DNA of 64,000 nucleotides from Coffea arabica (GCF_036785885.1 NC_092329.1:5704001-5768000); one strand, 5' to 3'. Numbered from the stretch's first letter, positions 1 through 11,575 are shown. Program-made: numbers and translations. The notes: generated from the sequence alone by a model not told the origin.

Positions 1-307
1 AGGACTATAGACGTCATGAATCTTGCCTAACTCCAACTCTACAACAGCTAAGAGAACTAGTGTAGAACTAGTACAGGATCATAAAATCAGCTGGCCTGGA
101 TTTCCCGTGCTCTATATGGGTTTGCTTTAGTAGGAATCGTATGTCCATTATCCAATTAACTCTATTGAAGTCAAGTCAACAAATACATGAAATCATCCGT
201 AACTACGAGATTCATTTGAATTAATAAGTTCAAGAATTGCTATGATCTTCTCGAATGGAAAGAAGTACAGAAACATGGAGAGAGAGAGAATTGCATAGCC
301 CACATAC
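1..307 (-). other. Intron of the CYP81-like gene
   Basis: Lies downstream of the exon-1 donor. No acceptor or second-exon P450 motif is visible, so the intron is at least 307 bases long if the gene is complete. Confidence 0.6.
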
Positions 308-1210
308 CATTAGAATGCTTCTGATAAGTTGATCCGAGTAAAAGTCAGGTTCTTGGTCTTGATGGGATAGAAGACTCCCAATCAAGGTGGCATTCTTCTT
401 CTCCTTGTCCAATTTATCCCGTCGAATTTCATCTACTAGGCCCTGCAAGAATTTATCCCTCTTGTTCTGCAAAGAGATCATACTCCTTTCGAGCCCTTTG
501 TAACCAATCCACCTCAATACTGGAAAAAAGTCGCATGAATTCATTGTAATACTCGTGGTAAATATGTCCCTGATTTCTTTACGCTTTTTCTTCCCCAACT
601 CATTCCCGGCATCCTCCCTACCAACTGTGCATTTCCCTGCCACAATCCTCATCGCGATATTAAGCGTATAAACGGAAACCCAATGATTCAAATCGATACT
701 TCGACTCCCTCTCTTACAAACTCTGTAAAACGATTGGAGAATGATCCGAATTTCGCCTTCCCGAATGACGGATGACTTCTGAAGGCTGTTGAATGAGAAC
801 ACTTCACTATTAGTGAGGCGGCGAATAGCCCTCCAGACATGGCCATAGGGAGCCCAGACGAATGCTGTGTAGTCATAGCTGAAATGGTCCGCAGCGACAG
901 AGTGAGGACGATTTGCTAATACAATGTCATTCTCTGTGAAGCATTCTTCAATGGCAGATGGAGAAGATACTACCACGAAAGATCGGCAGCCAAAACGGAG
1001 GAAGAAAACTGGACCATATCGATGTGATAGTTCAGTTAGAGACCGGTGCAGCACGTTCTTGATGAGGTAAAGGTGGCCAATTAATGGAAGAGCAGGCGGG
1101 CTTGGAGGTAACTTGTTAGCGGTATTAATATGAAACAGCAACCTTTTGAGGATGACAAGGAGAACACAGAAGAAGTAGAAGATGAGATGAGAGTAGAGAT
1201 CAGGCTCCAT
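308..1210 (-). CDS. CYP81-like cytochrome P450, first exon (gene cut by window edge)
   Basis: First exon of an ER-anchored cytochrome P450 of the CYP81 type (haem monooxygenase of specialised metabolism; substrate unknown). It starts at ATG 1210 with a hydrophobic N-terminal anchor, then the proline-rich hinge LPPSPPALPLIGH, the ANRPHS segment and a WRAIRRL helix-C motif (WRNLRRI in the other copies here). It encodes 301 residues and ends at a GTATGTG donor (307-301) at the place where the other CYP81 genes in this window have their single intron. The exon with the I-helix, ExxR and haem-binding cysteine would lie left of position 1, so whether the gene is intact cannot be judged. It is on the opposite strand and clearly diverged from the cluster at 49-64 kb. 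The family call is firm; the subfamily is not. Confidence 0.85.
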
Positions 1211-2129
1211 GAAACTAGATGAGAGCAGCTTATAAGTTCAGCTAGTTAAAGACAACACTGGAAACTCGCAGATGGTGAAAGAATTGCCAGAGGTAGAAAC
1301 TTGAGTTAGGAGAATAACATGGTACAACATTTCGGGTTGCATTTCTTGGTTATATAAGCCTGCATATATCACTTGATTCCAAGAAACATGTTTCACGTTA
1401 GAAATCAGATACTTTGCAAAATAAATAGGGAAAAATAATGAGAAAATTATGCAACGTGAAAAATACTTAGCGTGAGGGGAACACATGTGCAGATCATGTG
1501 GCAAGCAAACTTTGCAGTTGCAGTCGGATATACAGAATTTGAGAATCCTCGTTTGTCTTTGAGGAAATTGTTAGTAGCTGATGCAATGGGAGTTTGTAGG
1601 TCACGTAGAGTTTCTACTTCATTACCAACAAAAATCAACATATACTATACTAATTAATTGGTAAGTGGACAGATAACAACAAATATTTGATATTTTATTC
1701 TAGGGGAGATTTTTTTTTTTTTTTTTTGGTATATGATAATAAGGAAAAGTATATGCAATGGCCTTAGGGAGTCAGTAGTAAACATAAAATAAAATGAAAT
1801 AAAAAGCATAAACTTATGAATGGCGCAAGAATTCAAAGAGTGTTAAAAGTTATTAACCAAAAAGCATACATTTTCCATTAAAAATCACCAATTGATCGAA
1901 TGTAAAATTCCTGGAGGATTAAGGAAATTCATCGTATCCATTTTTTTAAATTAGCAATTAGAAGTCCAGAATTGAGAAATGAGTGGGACTCAACGTTGAT
2001 AGGCTGAGGCTGATGCACCGACAACCACAATTCTTTCTTAGTCCAATGATATTGGGATTCCAAAAGCACGTTTCAGACTCTCCATCGTTCTTTATAGTTG
2101 AATACAAGTTTCATCTTGGTTGCCTAGCC
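1211..2129. other. Non-coding upstream region of the P450
   Basis: AT-rich sequence with a poly-T run near 1711-1728. The short open frames here show no codon structure or family resemblance I recognise. Confidence 0.5.
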
Positions 2130-2820
2130 TTCTTCATTTTTTGAAAAAGCGGGATATGGATTTGGTAGGCATAATTCTTTGGAATCTGTGGCTTAACTGA
2201 AATGGAGCGTTATTTGATGATTCCTATCGTGATCCTCTCGGTTTGGTGTCTCTCTCAATTTCTTACAGAAATATTAGGAAGCAAACACATCTCCTAACAT
2301 TGCAATACGTTCTTCCTCACTGGATAACGCCCCCTGCGAGTTTTCTAAAGGCTAATTCTGATGGTGCAATATGCTATGAAGATGGCTACTCTAAAGTTGG
2401 AGCTGTGGTAAGGGATGAATGGGGTAATTTTGTTGCTAGTAGTTCTCACAAAATCTTAGGTATCTTTACTTCTAAAGTAATTGAAACCTATGCTGCAAAA
2501 TCTACAATTACTTTTCTACGTCAATTGAAGGTTGTTAAGATTATTTTGGGGTGACTCTTTAAAGATTATCAACATGATTAAAAGTATGAAAAATGATAGT
2601 TCTGCCTATAGAGTATGCTGTTAGATGATATCTTTGTCAGCTTACAGAATTTCGTCATTTGGGAGGCTAATTAGGTTCCTAGGAATTTAAATGTGCCCAC
2701 TCATTTATTAGTTAAGAATATTAGTTCCATTTTAGATATTTGTACTTGGAGATTTTCTCCACCGTCTTTTCTTTCTTCTGCGATTGTTATAGATCTATCT
2801 TCTTCAACTTAATAAAATTT
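2130..2820 (+). pseudogene. Decayed LINE RNase H domain fragment
   Basis: Frames across this stretch read like the RNase H domain at the 3' end of plant LINEs, or of host proteins derived from them: a W-x-L-W-L-x-R-N-like lead near 2180, then FLKANSDGAI (2341-2370), VGAVVRDEWGNFVAS (about 2395-2440) and a later R-N-L-N-V-P-T-H-L-L-V-like segment near 2675, which corresponds to the RN..AH.LAK region. In-frame stops (for example near 2199 and at 2552) and frame changes break it. The catalytic Asp of the DGA motif is present. An AATAAA-like signal follows near 2811. I see no reverse transcriptase upstream, so it is a 5'-truncated relic. Confidence 0.6.
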
Positions 2821-3942
2821 TCCAGTTTTCTATCAAAGAAAAAATACATAAACACTTTAACATAGATTCAATAACAATTTAAATGCCCCATGGCATGGTT
2901 AATGATCATTCTGCAGTATATTTATGGAGATCTATGCACTCTTAATTATAAAATCTTAAACGTTTTTTTTTCTGTTATGAAAAAAATTCTAACATTGTTT
3001 AAACGTGTAAAACTCCTATAAAGAACAATGAGAGTCCGAAAGTGATAGATAACTCAAGACCACAAAAATTAGTTCTTTTTTGAAGGACGACTAAACAATT
3101 TATACCTGCACGGCTTATAATATCATCGCTATTAAGAACTTGCCCCACTATTAATGGTACAAAAATTTCAAACTAACTTAAAAGTAAAGGAAAACTGAGC
3201 GAATTAAATTGACAAAGCAGAGGAAGTTATCTGTGGATGCAATAATTAATAGACGGCAAATTTCATATCTTAGAGTATTTTATTGAATTTATTTGTCATT
3301 TCTTCTCTTTTTTTTCCGGTTAAATGGAGGCCGAAGCCATTTTACACAGCTAGATATCTACTTTATGTTCCACCCCAAAGGTCTTTAACACAAAGCCACT
3401 TTCACCAAGTCTGGAAGATCATGGAAGAAAGTCACCCTGATTGTAGATTTAGGCCAAATTTTAACAAAAACCCGTATATGAATTGCTTTCTCTCCGGAAT
3501 TCGCAATTTGGCAATTCTCGTGTCTCTGGTACCGGATTATAGTAAGCATGATCCGCTGGAAGTGTGTCCGCTTCAACTTTAACACGACGACTGTCAAAAC
3601 CCAAAGCCATTTGTAAGTCCTGTCATAAACAATGAAGTTCCGACAGTAAACAATCACCATAGCCAGTATTGTAAGCAAACCCACAAAGCCAAACTCCCTT
3701 CATCATTTCAAAGAAAGCCACCACAGCTTGCAGGTGCTGGTGATCTTCTTTGTCATTTCATTAAGCAAAGAAGAGAGTCCGAAACTTTCATGAAGCCAAA
3801 AAAAGAGTGTCGGCCCTTTCCCATTCACGAGTTATTCATCTACGTGAGCTTGTTTTAATGGTGCAGAATTGAGAGTACTGGACTGTGCGCTTTTCAACAT
3901 TAAAGAAAGGAAATGGGTGTGGGCCATATTAATTCTCATCAA

Positions 3943-3974
<32 letters not shown>

Positions 3975-4825
3975 AGTGTGAGTGTGTGTTTTCCTTTCCC
4001 CCTCACTGTTGCCTCTATTCGTAAAAATGATTTAGACACAGTTCAAGATGTTCTTACTTCTGAGGCAGAAAAATTTTTTTAAAAAAAAAAAAACTTGGAT
4101 TTTATTAGAAAATATTACTGAGACGGTGTGAAATTTGAAAATCTCTAACTTCTCCTTGTAAAAATTGCTGAAATAGGTCTTATCATGTATAAGAAATCCG
4201 TTGCCGGTCCCAGATTTTAGAAATGTGAAGGGCTTACAATTATACTTTCTTCATATGGGCAAACACTTGACTTCGTTAACATACTTAGCCTCATCAATTC
4301 AATTGACAAATACTGCACGCGGAAAATCTAAAGACGGCCGAACCTCGGAACATCGAATCCTGACATAGCCGTATTTACTCGTGTATTTTATTTCACAGTT
4401 AAAAAGCTATTCGGAAGAAAAGAGAGCAGTATAAATGGTATGCATGGAGCATTTGGTGATACGGTGGAAGAAGAAGCAATTCGGAAGATTTGAAGGGGAA
4501 TTATTCTGTTAGCCAACAACGGAAGATACTGGGTCCATGGAATAAGCATCTCCAAGGACAAATATGTAATCAAACTCTAGAAAATACTGGGTGTGTTTTT
4601 TACTCCTGCTTTTTCCTTGTCTTTATTAGACAAGTCTTCTAATAATTTTATCTATAGGGACCTCAAACAATACACAAAATTTTTAAAATACATATCTCAA
4701 AATATTCAACACACATCCACTCTTTCTTCCACCGCCATCATTCCTAACCATCTCTTCGTCCATCGCCGCTGCTGCCCCCACCACCACCTCGTGTATGAGT
4801 CATCCTTAATCTTTTTTCTTTTTTG
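2821..4825. other. Non-coding AT-rich stretch
   Basis: No gene recognised. It holds a TG microsatellite (listed separately) and A/T runs. A 99-codon frame near 3283-3582 and its antisense partner have no recognisable domain. Confidence 0.5.
3942..3989. repeat. (TG)n microsatellite
   Basis: About 24 TG-like units, interrupted by TATG and GAGTG variants towards the right end. Confidence 0.9.
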
Positions 4826-5380
4826 AAAAATGCAGTTTTTGTATCCAAATGTTAACACATAACCTGTTTTAGTTCTCAAATTTTGGGCAAAAATAAATTT
4901 GGTACCCAAACTTTTAACTTTTAAGCACATTTAGTACCCTTGAATGTTTTTTTCCCAAATTGCTATCTAAACTCTAAAGGAGTCACATAAGAGTCACATG
5001 TCCGGCTATAAAAACATGCCAAAAATATATAAAATATCATTCTGACACTAACGTGAAAATGAAATATAGCAAAAGAAGGAGAAAAGGAACAAGCTGAGCA
5101 GAGTTGGGCAAGTGATTAAAGTTTTAAAAATATCTCTTTTGGTACTTAGTGCCAGAAGGATATTTTACATTTTTTTTTGGCATTTTTTATACAATTATTG
5201 TTGAACATGTTACTATCACATGACTCTTCCCGATAGTAATTTGAAAAGAAAAAAAAAACCGTTAAAGGTACTAAATGTGCTCAAAAATTGAAAATTTGGA
5301 TACTAGATTTGTTTTCATCCAAAATTTGTGGACTAAAACAGTTTGTATGTCAAAATTTTGGATAGCAAAACTGCATTTTT
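4826..5380. mobile_element. Foldback/MITE-like element with long inverted arms
   Basis: The left arm (4826-5051) and the reverse complement of the right arm (5145-5380) align through most of their length: both begin AAAAATGCAGTTTT, share a stretch like TTTGAGCACATTTAGTACC and end near AAAATATCNTTCTGNCACTAA, around a spacer of about 93 bases. Chance open frames in the two arms on opposite strands encode similar peptides, which confirms the pairing. No transposase is present. The flanks are both T/C-rich, so I could not fix a target duplication and the superfamily stays open. Confidence 0.75.
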
Positions 5381-5720
5381 CTCTTTTCTTTTTTCCTATC
5401 TCTTTATTTCTTTCCCTCTCCTTCTCCTCTTCCTCCTTCTTCTCCCCTTCCCCCACCACTCCTTTTTCTCCTCCTCCCCTCTGTCCCCCTCCTCCTCCTT
5501 CTCTTCCATAGCTCCGCAACCTCCACCCCTCTCCCTTGCTGGATTTGGATAGTGCAGTAAGAGTGGAGGGAGAAAGGGGAAAGAAGGAGGAGGAGGGAGA
5601 GAAACAAAAAAAAAAGGTTGCTGGCAACGGAGGTCTCAGGTTGGAGTAGTGGTAGTGACAGGGAAGGAGAAGGGAGGAAAGAAATGAAAGAAAAAGGAAG
5701 AAAAAGAAAAGGAAAAGAAA
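5381..5720. repeat. Polypyrimidine tract followed by polypurine tract
   Basis: Roughly 5381-5545 is almost pure C/T and 5555-5720 is almost pure A/G, with a short mixed piece between. Long open frames rich in Pro/Ser or Gly/Arg/Glu here are composition artefacts. Such blocks can form triplex or hairpin structures; that is inference. Confidence 0.75.
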
Positions 5721-6389
5721 AAAATAAAAAATCTAATTTTTATAAATTCTCAAATATAAAAAAAGTTATTTGACAAATTTGACAGTAGACTGCAATAAAA
5801 TCTTATGCAAATATCCAAAAGCTCATCGTTCAAATGGACCCACTATTTTTTGATTGAACTCTACCATCAAATCTCATTAATACTACAACCACTAATGCTT
5901 AGCACACATGGCAACACGCCAGCAAAGAAGCTGATTTCAGTATGTGACATATAAACCACTGAACTTTGACTCAATAGTCACCGAAAATGAACTAAATCCC
6001 TCCTTGGGTTGAGGTTAAGTGTTCAAACCTCACCTACTTTGAAAAAAGTCCAAAGGAAGTCAGAGTACCCCTTTTGCTTAGTCAAGTTTTTATGTCTACT
6101 AGCCCCTTACACTCGACGTCTTTAGACTCCCCTCCCTCTAAATTAAATTATAAAAATGTTATTATTGTACATCAAACAAGCAAATAAGTACAAACATGAT
6201 AAGATGACCACAAAACCTTACCGATGGGCATGTAGAGGGCAAATCCGTCATCCAAACCAACACACATGCATCTGCCTCTTGTACACCACGTAGCAGAAGC
6301 AGCAACAAGTGAGTAAAATGATGAAAATACCCCCAAGGTGAGCAGATTAAAAGGCAGTGAATAGTGCCCAAAACATCTTATTATGTATA
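5721..6389. other. Non-coding stretch
   Basis: AT-rich with no recognised gene. A degenerate tRNA-like B-box (GTGTTCAAACCTC, about 6019-6031) hints at an old SINE, but I see no tail or target duplication. Confidence 0.35.
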
Positions 6390-6931
6390 AGGAAATGTTC
6401 ATAGTTAATTGTATCCGTATATCCCTCATGTATTGTCAAAGTGAATTTTTTGGTCATTTACTTTTAAAATAGTAATTTTATGTCCAATACAAAATCAAAT
6501 CGGTAAATTTTGATCCCAACCTAAGTTTTGACCGTTTTTTACCTTAAATCCATCGCGTATCCCACATAGTTAATTTTTTTAGGGACAAAAAAATTAAACC
6601 CCATATATAGTTAAACAAATTACCTGTTTCATATTCATTTTTACCCCTAAAAATGCTAAATCTGATTAGAACTATATTCATTCTTTTTTCAAAAAAGTGA
6701 AATGTGACCCAATTCATATTCATTTTTACCATTATAAAAGTGGGATTTGATGTTTTTTGTATATAAAAAATTATTACGTGTGAGTCACGTGGTGATTTTG
6801 AACTAAAACTTAGGTTGAGACCAACATTTGCTCACTTGAGCTTGTAAGAAATGTAAAGTTAATATTTTAAAAGTAAAAAATAAAAAATTTTATTTGGTAG
6901 CATACAAGGGACATTTTGAATAATTTTTCCT
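6390..6931. mobile_element. Inverted-repeat (MITE-like) element
   Basis: The left part (6390-6540) and the reverse complement of the right part (about 6790-6931) share GGAAA-start ends, TTTACTTTTAAAATA and CCCAACCTAAGTTTTGA-like segments in the same order. The interior is AT-rich with two ATTCATATTCATTTTTACC-like copies. There is no transposase and I could not fix the target duplication. A half-copy of the same family appears at about 8081-8295. Confidence 0.6.
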
Positions 6932-8080
6932 ACTCAGTATTATCACATAAACATGTTCGCTTACGATGCCAAGTGGTAACTAGCTTAAAACCGCAAAAAA
7001 TGTTCACCTGCACTTACTTTATCACCTGGGATGGATTATTTTTTTCATTTTTTATCCTTATGATAAATTAAAGATCCTTTTGAGCTAGAACCATATGGAC
7101 CAGGCATTCTGGCATGTAAGAAATAGGACAATTGAGTTTTAAGTAAAGAACACAAAAATGGAAATCATTAGACCCGCGAATTGAATTTTGAAAACGAATG
7201 CTTCAACAAAAGGTGTTCTTTTTTTTTTTATTTGTCACGATAATAATATTTCTATAATATAATCTATTCTATTCTATAAAAATGAGAATCTAAAAAAACT
7301 ATTAATAAATATATAAATCCAACCAAATTCTACAATTTAAAAAAGAGATTTAATCTTTTTTGGTAATCATCGAACCAACGCACGGTGGTTTGAACTCAAA
7401 GGTGTTTGCCAAGCAAGCAAGACGATAGGATAGGATTCTCACGCCACTGCAAATCTGTCGGGGATTTTTATTGAACCCATACTGTGACTATTTCAGATGG
7501 ACACATCCGTACTGGTTTGAATGGTCAGTAAAAGTTTTATATACTAATGTTGACCCTTTTTTTTTTTTGGCTTCTCGATGAAAAGCCAAAAGGTTGTATA
7601 TTCACGCACCGACACACATGCCAATTCTGTGCAAATTAAACCCCATCATTATTATTGATAATAATTTAACTTAAAGAGCTTAAGAATTTTTATTTGGGAT
7701 TGATTCAATACTATTTAGCCAGACGAATGGTTAATTTAGGAGGTAATGGGAAAAGATTATATATTCAAGCACGGACACGCATGCGGATTACTGGTGCTAA
7801 TTCAATCCCATCATTGTTAACTTAAGCTTCTACCTATGAATAATTATAGGGAAATGTATATGAATGATATATAACATTCTACGTGCTTATTGTTTAATTA
7901 GCTTAATTTTTGAAATCTGAAAAGAAAAAAATTAAATTGGTAATTCACTTCAGGCCAAAGGTCGATCGTATTGCATGTCTCAACGAGTTTAAAGCCTTGC
8001 AATAAAGTTTTGAAGTTAATTTTTCACAGTAATTATATTCCTTGGGTCTTGCCAAATTTCTTGTGTTTCAATTAGGAAAA
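6932..8080. other. Non-coding stretch with a duplicated segment
   Basis: AT-rich. A segment of about 75 bases near 7580-7660 (TGTATATTCACGCACCGACA) recurs diverged near 7750-7830 (TATATATTCAAGCACGGACA). No gene recognised. Confidence 0.45.
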
Positions 8081-8295
8081 ATCGTTCAAAACGTTCCCTA
8101 CATTTCATCAAATGAATTTTTCATCCTTCATTTTTAAAATAAAAAAGTTTGTGTCAGATTTTAATTTTTTTTTTAAGAGACAAAAGTAAATATAGATCGA
8201 GCCATTTGTTTAACTACCATTTGGATTTAACTTTTTTATCTCTAAACACGTGATCATATATAAGTCACATGATCGAAACAGTAGGCATTTTACAT
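8081..8295. mobile_element. Truncated copy of the inverted-repeat family at 6.4-6.9 kb
   Basis: Starts GGAAAAATCGTTCAAAACGT and continues with a TCATTTTTAAAATA segment. This matches the outer part of one arm of the 6390-6931 element, read from its right end. Only one arm is visible. Confidence 0.4.
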
Positions 8296-8783
8296 TTTTT
8301 GCTGATTGTTTTCCACCCTTATAAGCACACACTCCCAAAGATACTCCCTGATACACTTGATTCTTCTAGAAATCTTAAAAAGTCCCAATAATACAGGCTT
8401 CTTGGAATCTTGTAGGGAACACAGTGAAGAAAGAAAAGAACAATGAACAAGGGAAACACCATGACAACAGAGACAAAAGAAATCTGCATAACGCTTTGCA
8501 CTAGCTCATAGGCATAATGGACTTATTTTGTTGCATCCTGGCCTCAAAATAAGAGTTTAGTAGTTGTTACCTTTAGATTTTAGCAGTGATGTATTATGTA
8601 ATTCATCAAGCATTAGGTAACATCCATATAATACTGCACTGAGTTGATGGATTACTAGCATAAAATTTTTAAACAACACCCCCCACCCCCCAAAAAAAAA
8701 CTAAAAACTAAAAACTAACTAAAAAGGTAGGAGAAAGGTCTCCAGCCAAGTAACAAAAACTGCAATAAATAAAAGCATCTTCA

Positions 8784-8891
8784 ACTTCTAAAAAAAATAA
8801 AGTGGGATTAGTCGGGCCACCTTTACGGACTTGACCCGGACACCCACTCTGTTGACAAAAAAAAAAAAAAAAAAAAAACTTCTAAAAAAAA
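8784..8891 (+). mobile_element. Short 5'-truncated SINE with 14-bp target duplication
   Basis: An 80-base insert (8798-8877) contains GTGGGATTAGTCGGGCC and GACCCGGACACCCACTCT, resembling the 3' part of common plant SINEs, and ends in a poly-A tail of about 22. It is flanked by perfect copies of ACTTCTAAAAAAAA at 8784-8797 and 8878-8891. The tRNA-like head with A and B boxes is absent. Confidence 0.7.
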
Positions 8892-9392
8892 GTGGGATAA
8901 AGTGAGTTTCCTGAGTTTTAGTGAATTTCTATACATGGAATAAATAATGCAGAGAATGGAAATTGTGAAAAATGACAAGAACGTGTATCCGAACAGAAGA
9001 GAAAAAGAGCCAATTCCAAATTTCGATCGAGACTCGAGGTTTCTTTGAAGAGAGTGAATTTACTAACATGCAAACTACAAAGCAAGCTAAAAGGTGAATT
9101 CTATTTTTCTAATGGTATACAATATCATAAGAAGCCAGTCTGGCAGGAAAAACACATTAATCTATGAAACCAGAATTCAACTCTGAAAAGATCATATATA
9201 TGGTCCTTACTTGCATAGCTTGACCACCATAGACAAAATTCTCAAATTAGTGTGATCAGAGGACAGAGGAGTTGAAGTTGAACTGATCAAAATAATGTTA
9301 ACTGGTGCAAAATTGTCCGTCCTTTTTCCTCTCCCATTCATCACTGCCTAACTCACTCCACTTCAAAAATATCATCAAAGCAAGCTAACAGA
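8892..9392. other. 3' flank of the CLE gene
   Basis: AT-rich sequence with no recognised coding content. It presumably includes the 3' UTR of the minus-strand CLE gene. Confidence 0.45.
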
Positions 9393-9662
9393 TTAACGAT
9401 TATGAAGAGGGTCTGAGGCATTAGGGACTCTCCTCTTGGTTGAAGAAAATAAGTCGAAGGAATGTTTTACATTTTGCCCTTCTTCTTGTTGGTGTTGCTG
9501 CTGCCTTCGTAGTTTATGCTGCTTCTCTTGCACTACTAATGACAACTTCTTGTTCACGCCAAAAACCATCGTTTTCTTCCCTCCATAAGCCAAGAAAGCC
9601 AGAAAAACCAAGATTACTAGCTTTTGAACGAACCCCATTCGCCAGGATTGCTGAATTTTCAT
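9393..9662 (-). CDS. CLE-family secreted signalling peptide precursor
   Basis: An intronless 89-residue precursor read from ATG 9662. The N-terminus carries a hydrophobic signal segment (KLVILVFLAFLAYGG, residues about 13-27), the middle is a Q/K-rich variable region, and the C-terminus is the CLE motif RRVPNASDPLHN followed by Arg and the stop. CLE peptides are cut from such precursors, secreted and sensed by CLV1/BAM-type LRR receptor kinases in meristem, vascular or root control. The C-terminal position of the motif, the short length and the lack of introns all fit. Core positions 6-7 are Ala-Ser instead of the usual Gly-Pro, so the Pro7 that is often hydroxylated is missing. An upstream in-frame ATG at 9788 would put a non-signal extension in front, so 9662 is the better start; Met9 is another choice. 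Which CLE subgroup it belongs to is unclear. Confidence 0.85.
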   Translation of the reverse strand: MKIQQSWRMGFVQKLVILVFLAFLAYGGKKTMVFGVNKKLSLVVQEKQHKLRRQQQHQQEEGQNVKHSFDLFSSTKRRVPNASDPLHNR

Positions 9663-10490
9663 TTTAGCATAAACTGTAAGGAGATAGAGGAAGAGGGATT
9701 TGAGAGGAGAGAAGGGAGAAGAAAAGTGATATGGCTTTCTTTGGCAAGTGTAGAAGAAGAAACAAAGTGGATAAAATGCAAAAGGCAATTAGTATATAAT
9801 ATAACTGGTCATGTTATTGAGTATAAATCCTGCAAATAAGGGACACAACAGACGATGGAACTTTTTTTTCCCTTTACTTTATATATTCTTTATGCTTCAC
9901 GAGGACTTTTCTCCAGTTTTTGCTTTTCATGCATCGCGCTTTCAGTCCCTAAAACAAGGGTCACTTGTACACAAATTTTAGGTGGAAGTGGATGCTGAAG
10001 TTGGCTCTAGTGCTTTATTTTCGTCTGGGCATTGTTTGTCTGCTTTCGAAGCTAGTCAAATTTGCTTTTTATAGCTACTTCTGCAAATGACCAGAAATAT
10101 GCAAATCTATTGAAGACTCTCTGCAAAAGTCATCTGTGTGTGAATCTCTATCAACAGTTCAATACTCTTAATAATGGTGTACGTACACAAATTTCTCTCT
10201 TCTGCTATATTGTAGCAGACAAGTCTCGAATGGTCAATAAATTTGCCTGAAGAAATAATACGATCTGATTAAATTTAAAACGGCCTTCCCAATGAACTGT
10301 CGATTTTAAAGGAACTTAATTCTAGTCTAAAGGTGCAAATATTGGTCCACTGGATGTAATGTATGACTCTCACAGGGTTACCAATGTCCCAGTGACATTT
10401 TTCATTATCCAGGAGTCATTTCTTGGTGAATTTTTGGGGAATGGTTACTTATGATTGGTTTGAGCCTGCTGTGGAAAATTTTGGAAAGGG
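9663..10490. other. Upstream region of the CLE gene
   Basis: No recognised gene. It is the likely promoter side of the minus-strand CLE precursor, with a TATATAAAG-like string on the minus strand near 9878-9886. Confidence 0.4.
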
Positions 10491-10707
10491 ATCCCAAGTG
10501 TCTTAGACGATCACTTGAGTTTTCGCCCGGTGATTATAAAAAAAAAAGGATTAAATTTCTCTTTCCACTGTAAGTCAGAGGTTCGAACCTTATCTAGTCG
10601 AGTGCGTACACTTGTTAGTTCCATAAGATAGATTAACTTAAAGAAATGTTATCATTATGGTAACAACAACAACAACAACAACAACAAAAATCCCAAGTGT
10701 CTTAGAC
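10491..10707 (+). mobile_element. SINE with 18-bp target duplication and (AAC)n tail
   Basis: A 181-base insert (10509-10689) is flanked by perfect copies of ATCCCAAGTGTCTTAGAC (10491-10508 and 10690-10707). It contains a pol III B-box, GGTTCGAACC (about 10571-10580), and ends in a run of AAC triplets. Long target duplication, B-box and simple 3' tail are the marks of a LINE-mobilised SINE. The A-box is not clear. The SINE family is not recognised. Confidence 0.85.
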
Positions 10708-11575
10708 ATGGTCAGATAGGGACAAGCCAGTGAGAGAACTAAAATAACTTGACATACCAGAGAAGGAAACTGGAAACTACATAAAATTGAAGCTAGTTGT
10801 ACCGGTAGAGATTGAACAAAAATAACTTGACAGGTACATGCAAAGCTACAAAGCAGTAACATATTTCTTAACCGTTGATATTACTAATTTCTAAGGACAA
10901 ATGTTTCTTATGCAATTCTTACATCTACATTTATATCATCAATGCATTACGATAGCCAACAGCCGTTGGGGGCGGTTGGCCGAGGGCTTCATGCTATCCA
11001 GCAAACTTAGTAGAAGCAATTTTTTTTTTTTTTAAGTAAGCGATTTGACTGACATAACAAAATGAATAATTATATGTTTGGTTCCTCAAAAAAAAAAAAA
11101 TTTACTCCATATGTTTGGGAAATATGATAAGTACAACTTTTTTTAGTTTTTATTTTCTTTTATTTTCTCAAAATATCAATGCTTATTATTGTTGAATAAT
11201 AAAAATTTCCAATAATGAAGTCGTTAGTCGTCAATATATTAATTCCTCGGATACTTTAAAAAAAAAAAAAAAAGGAAAGAAAAACGTATTCATCTACACA
11301 AAAGACACTCGTGTGGGACCCCTTTCCATCCGACCTGGAAGTGAAAGGAAATTAATTGTACTTATCAAACTAACGCCTGAGGGTATTTTAGTCATTCCAC
11401 TGTGTTACACTTAAAATCCCAACGTCCTCGGCCTCCACAACCGAAAGCCAAAACCACCCCTTCCCGTCTCAGAACACCCCATTCCGGCGTCCCCACCGTC
11501 TTCTCCTTACCACTGCCTAGCCTTCCCAACCGCCGCTGTCACCACCGCCTCCTTTAGCGCCGGGTTCAGCTAGCG
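10708..11575. other. Promoter and 5' UTR side of the HOS15-like gene
   Basis: AT-rich sequence turns C-rich from about 11405, typical of a plant leader, up to the ATG at 11576. No open gene is seen. There are poly-A/T runs near 11020, 11088 and 11257. Confidence 0.5.

Noticed and set aside
1447-1657. Opposed 60-codon frames upstream of the first P450
   Set aside because: Both are short, overlap each other on opposite strands and match no family I know.
5271-5627. Long overlapping frames rich in Pro/Ser or Gly/Arg/Glu
   Set aside because: They are produced by the polypyrimidine/polypurine composition on both strands and show no domain.
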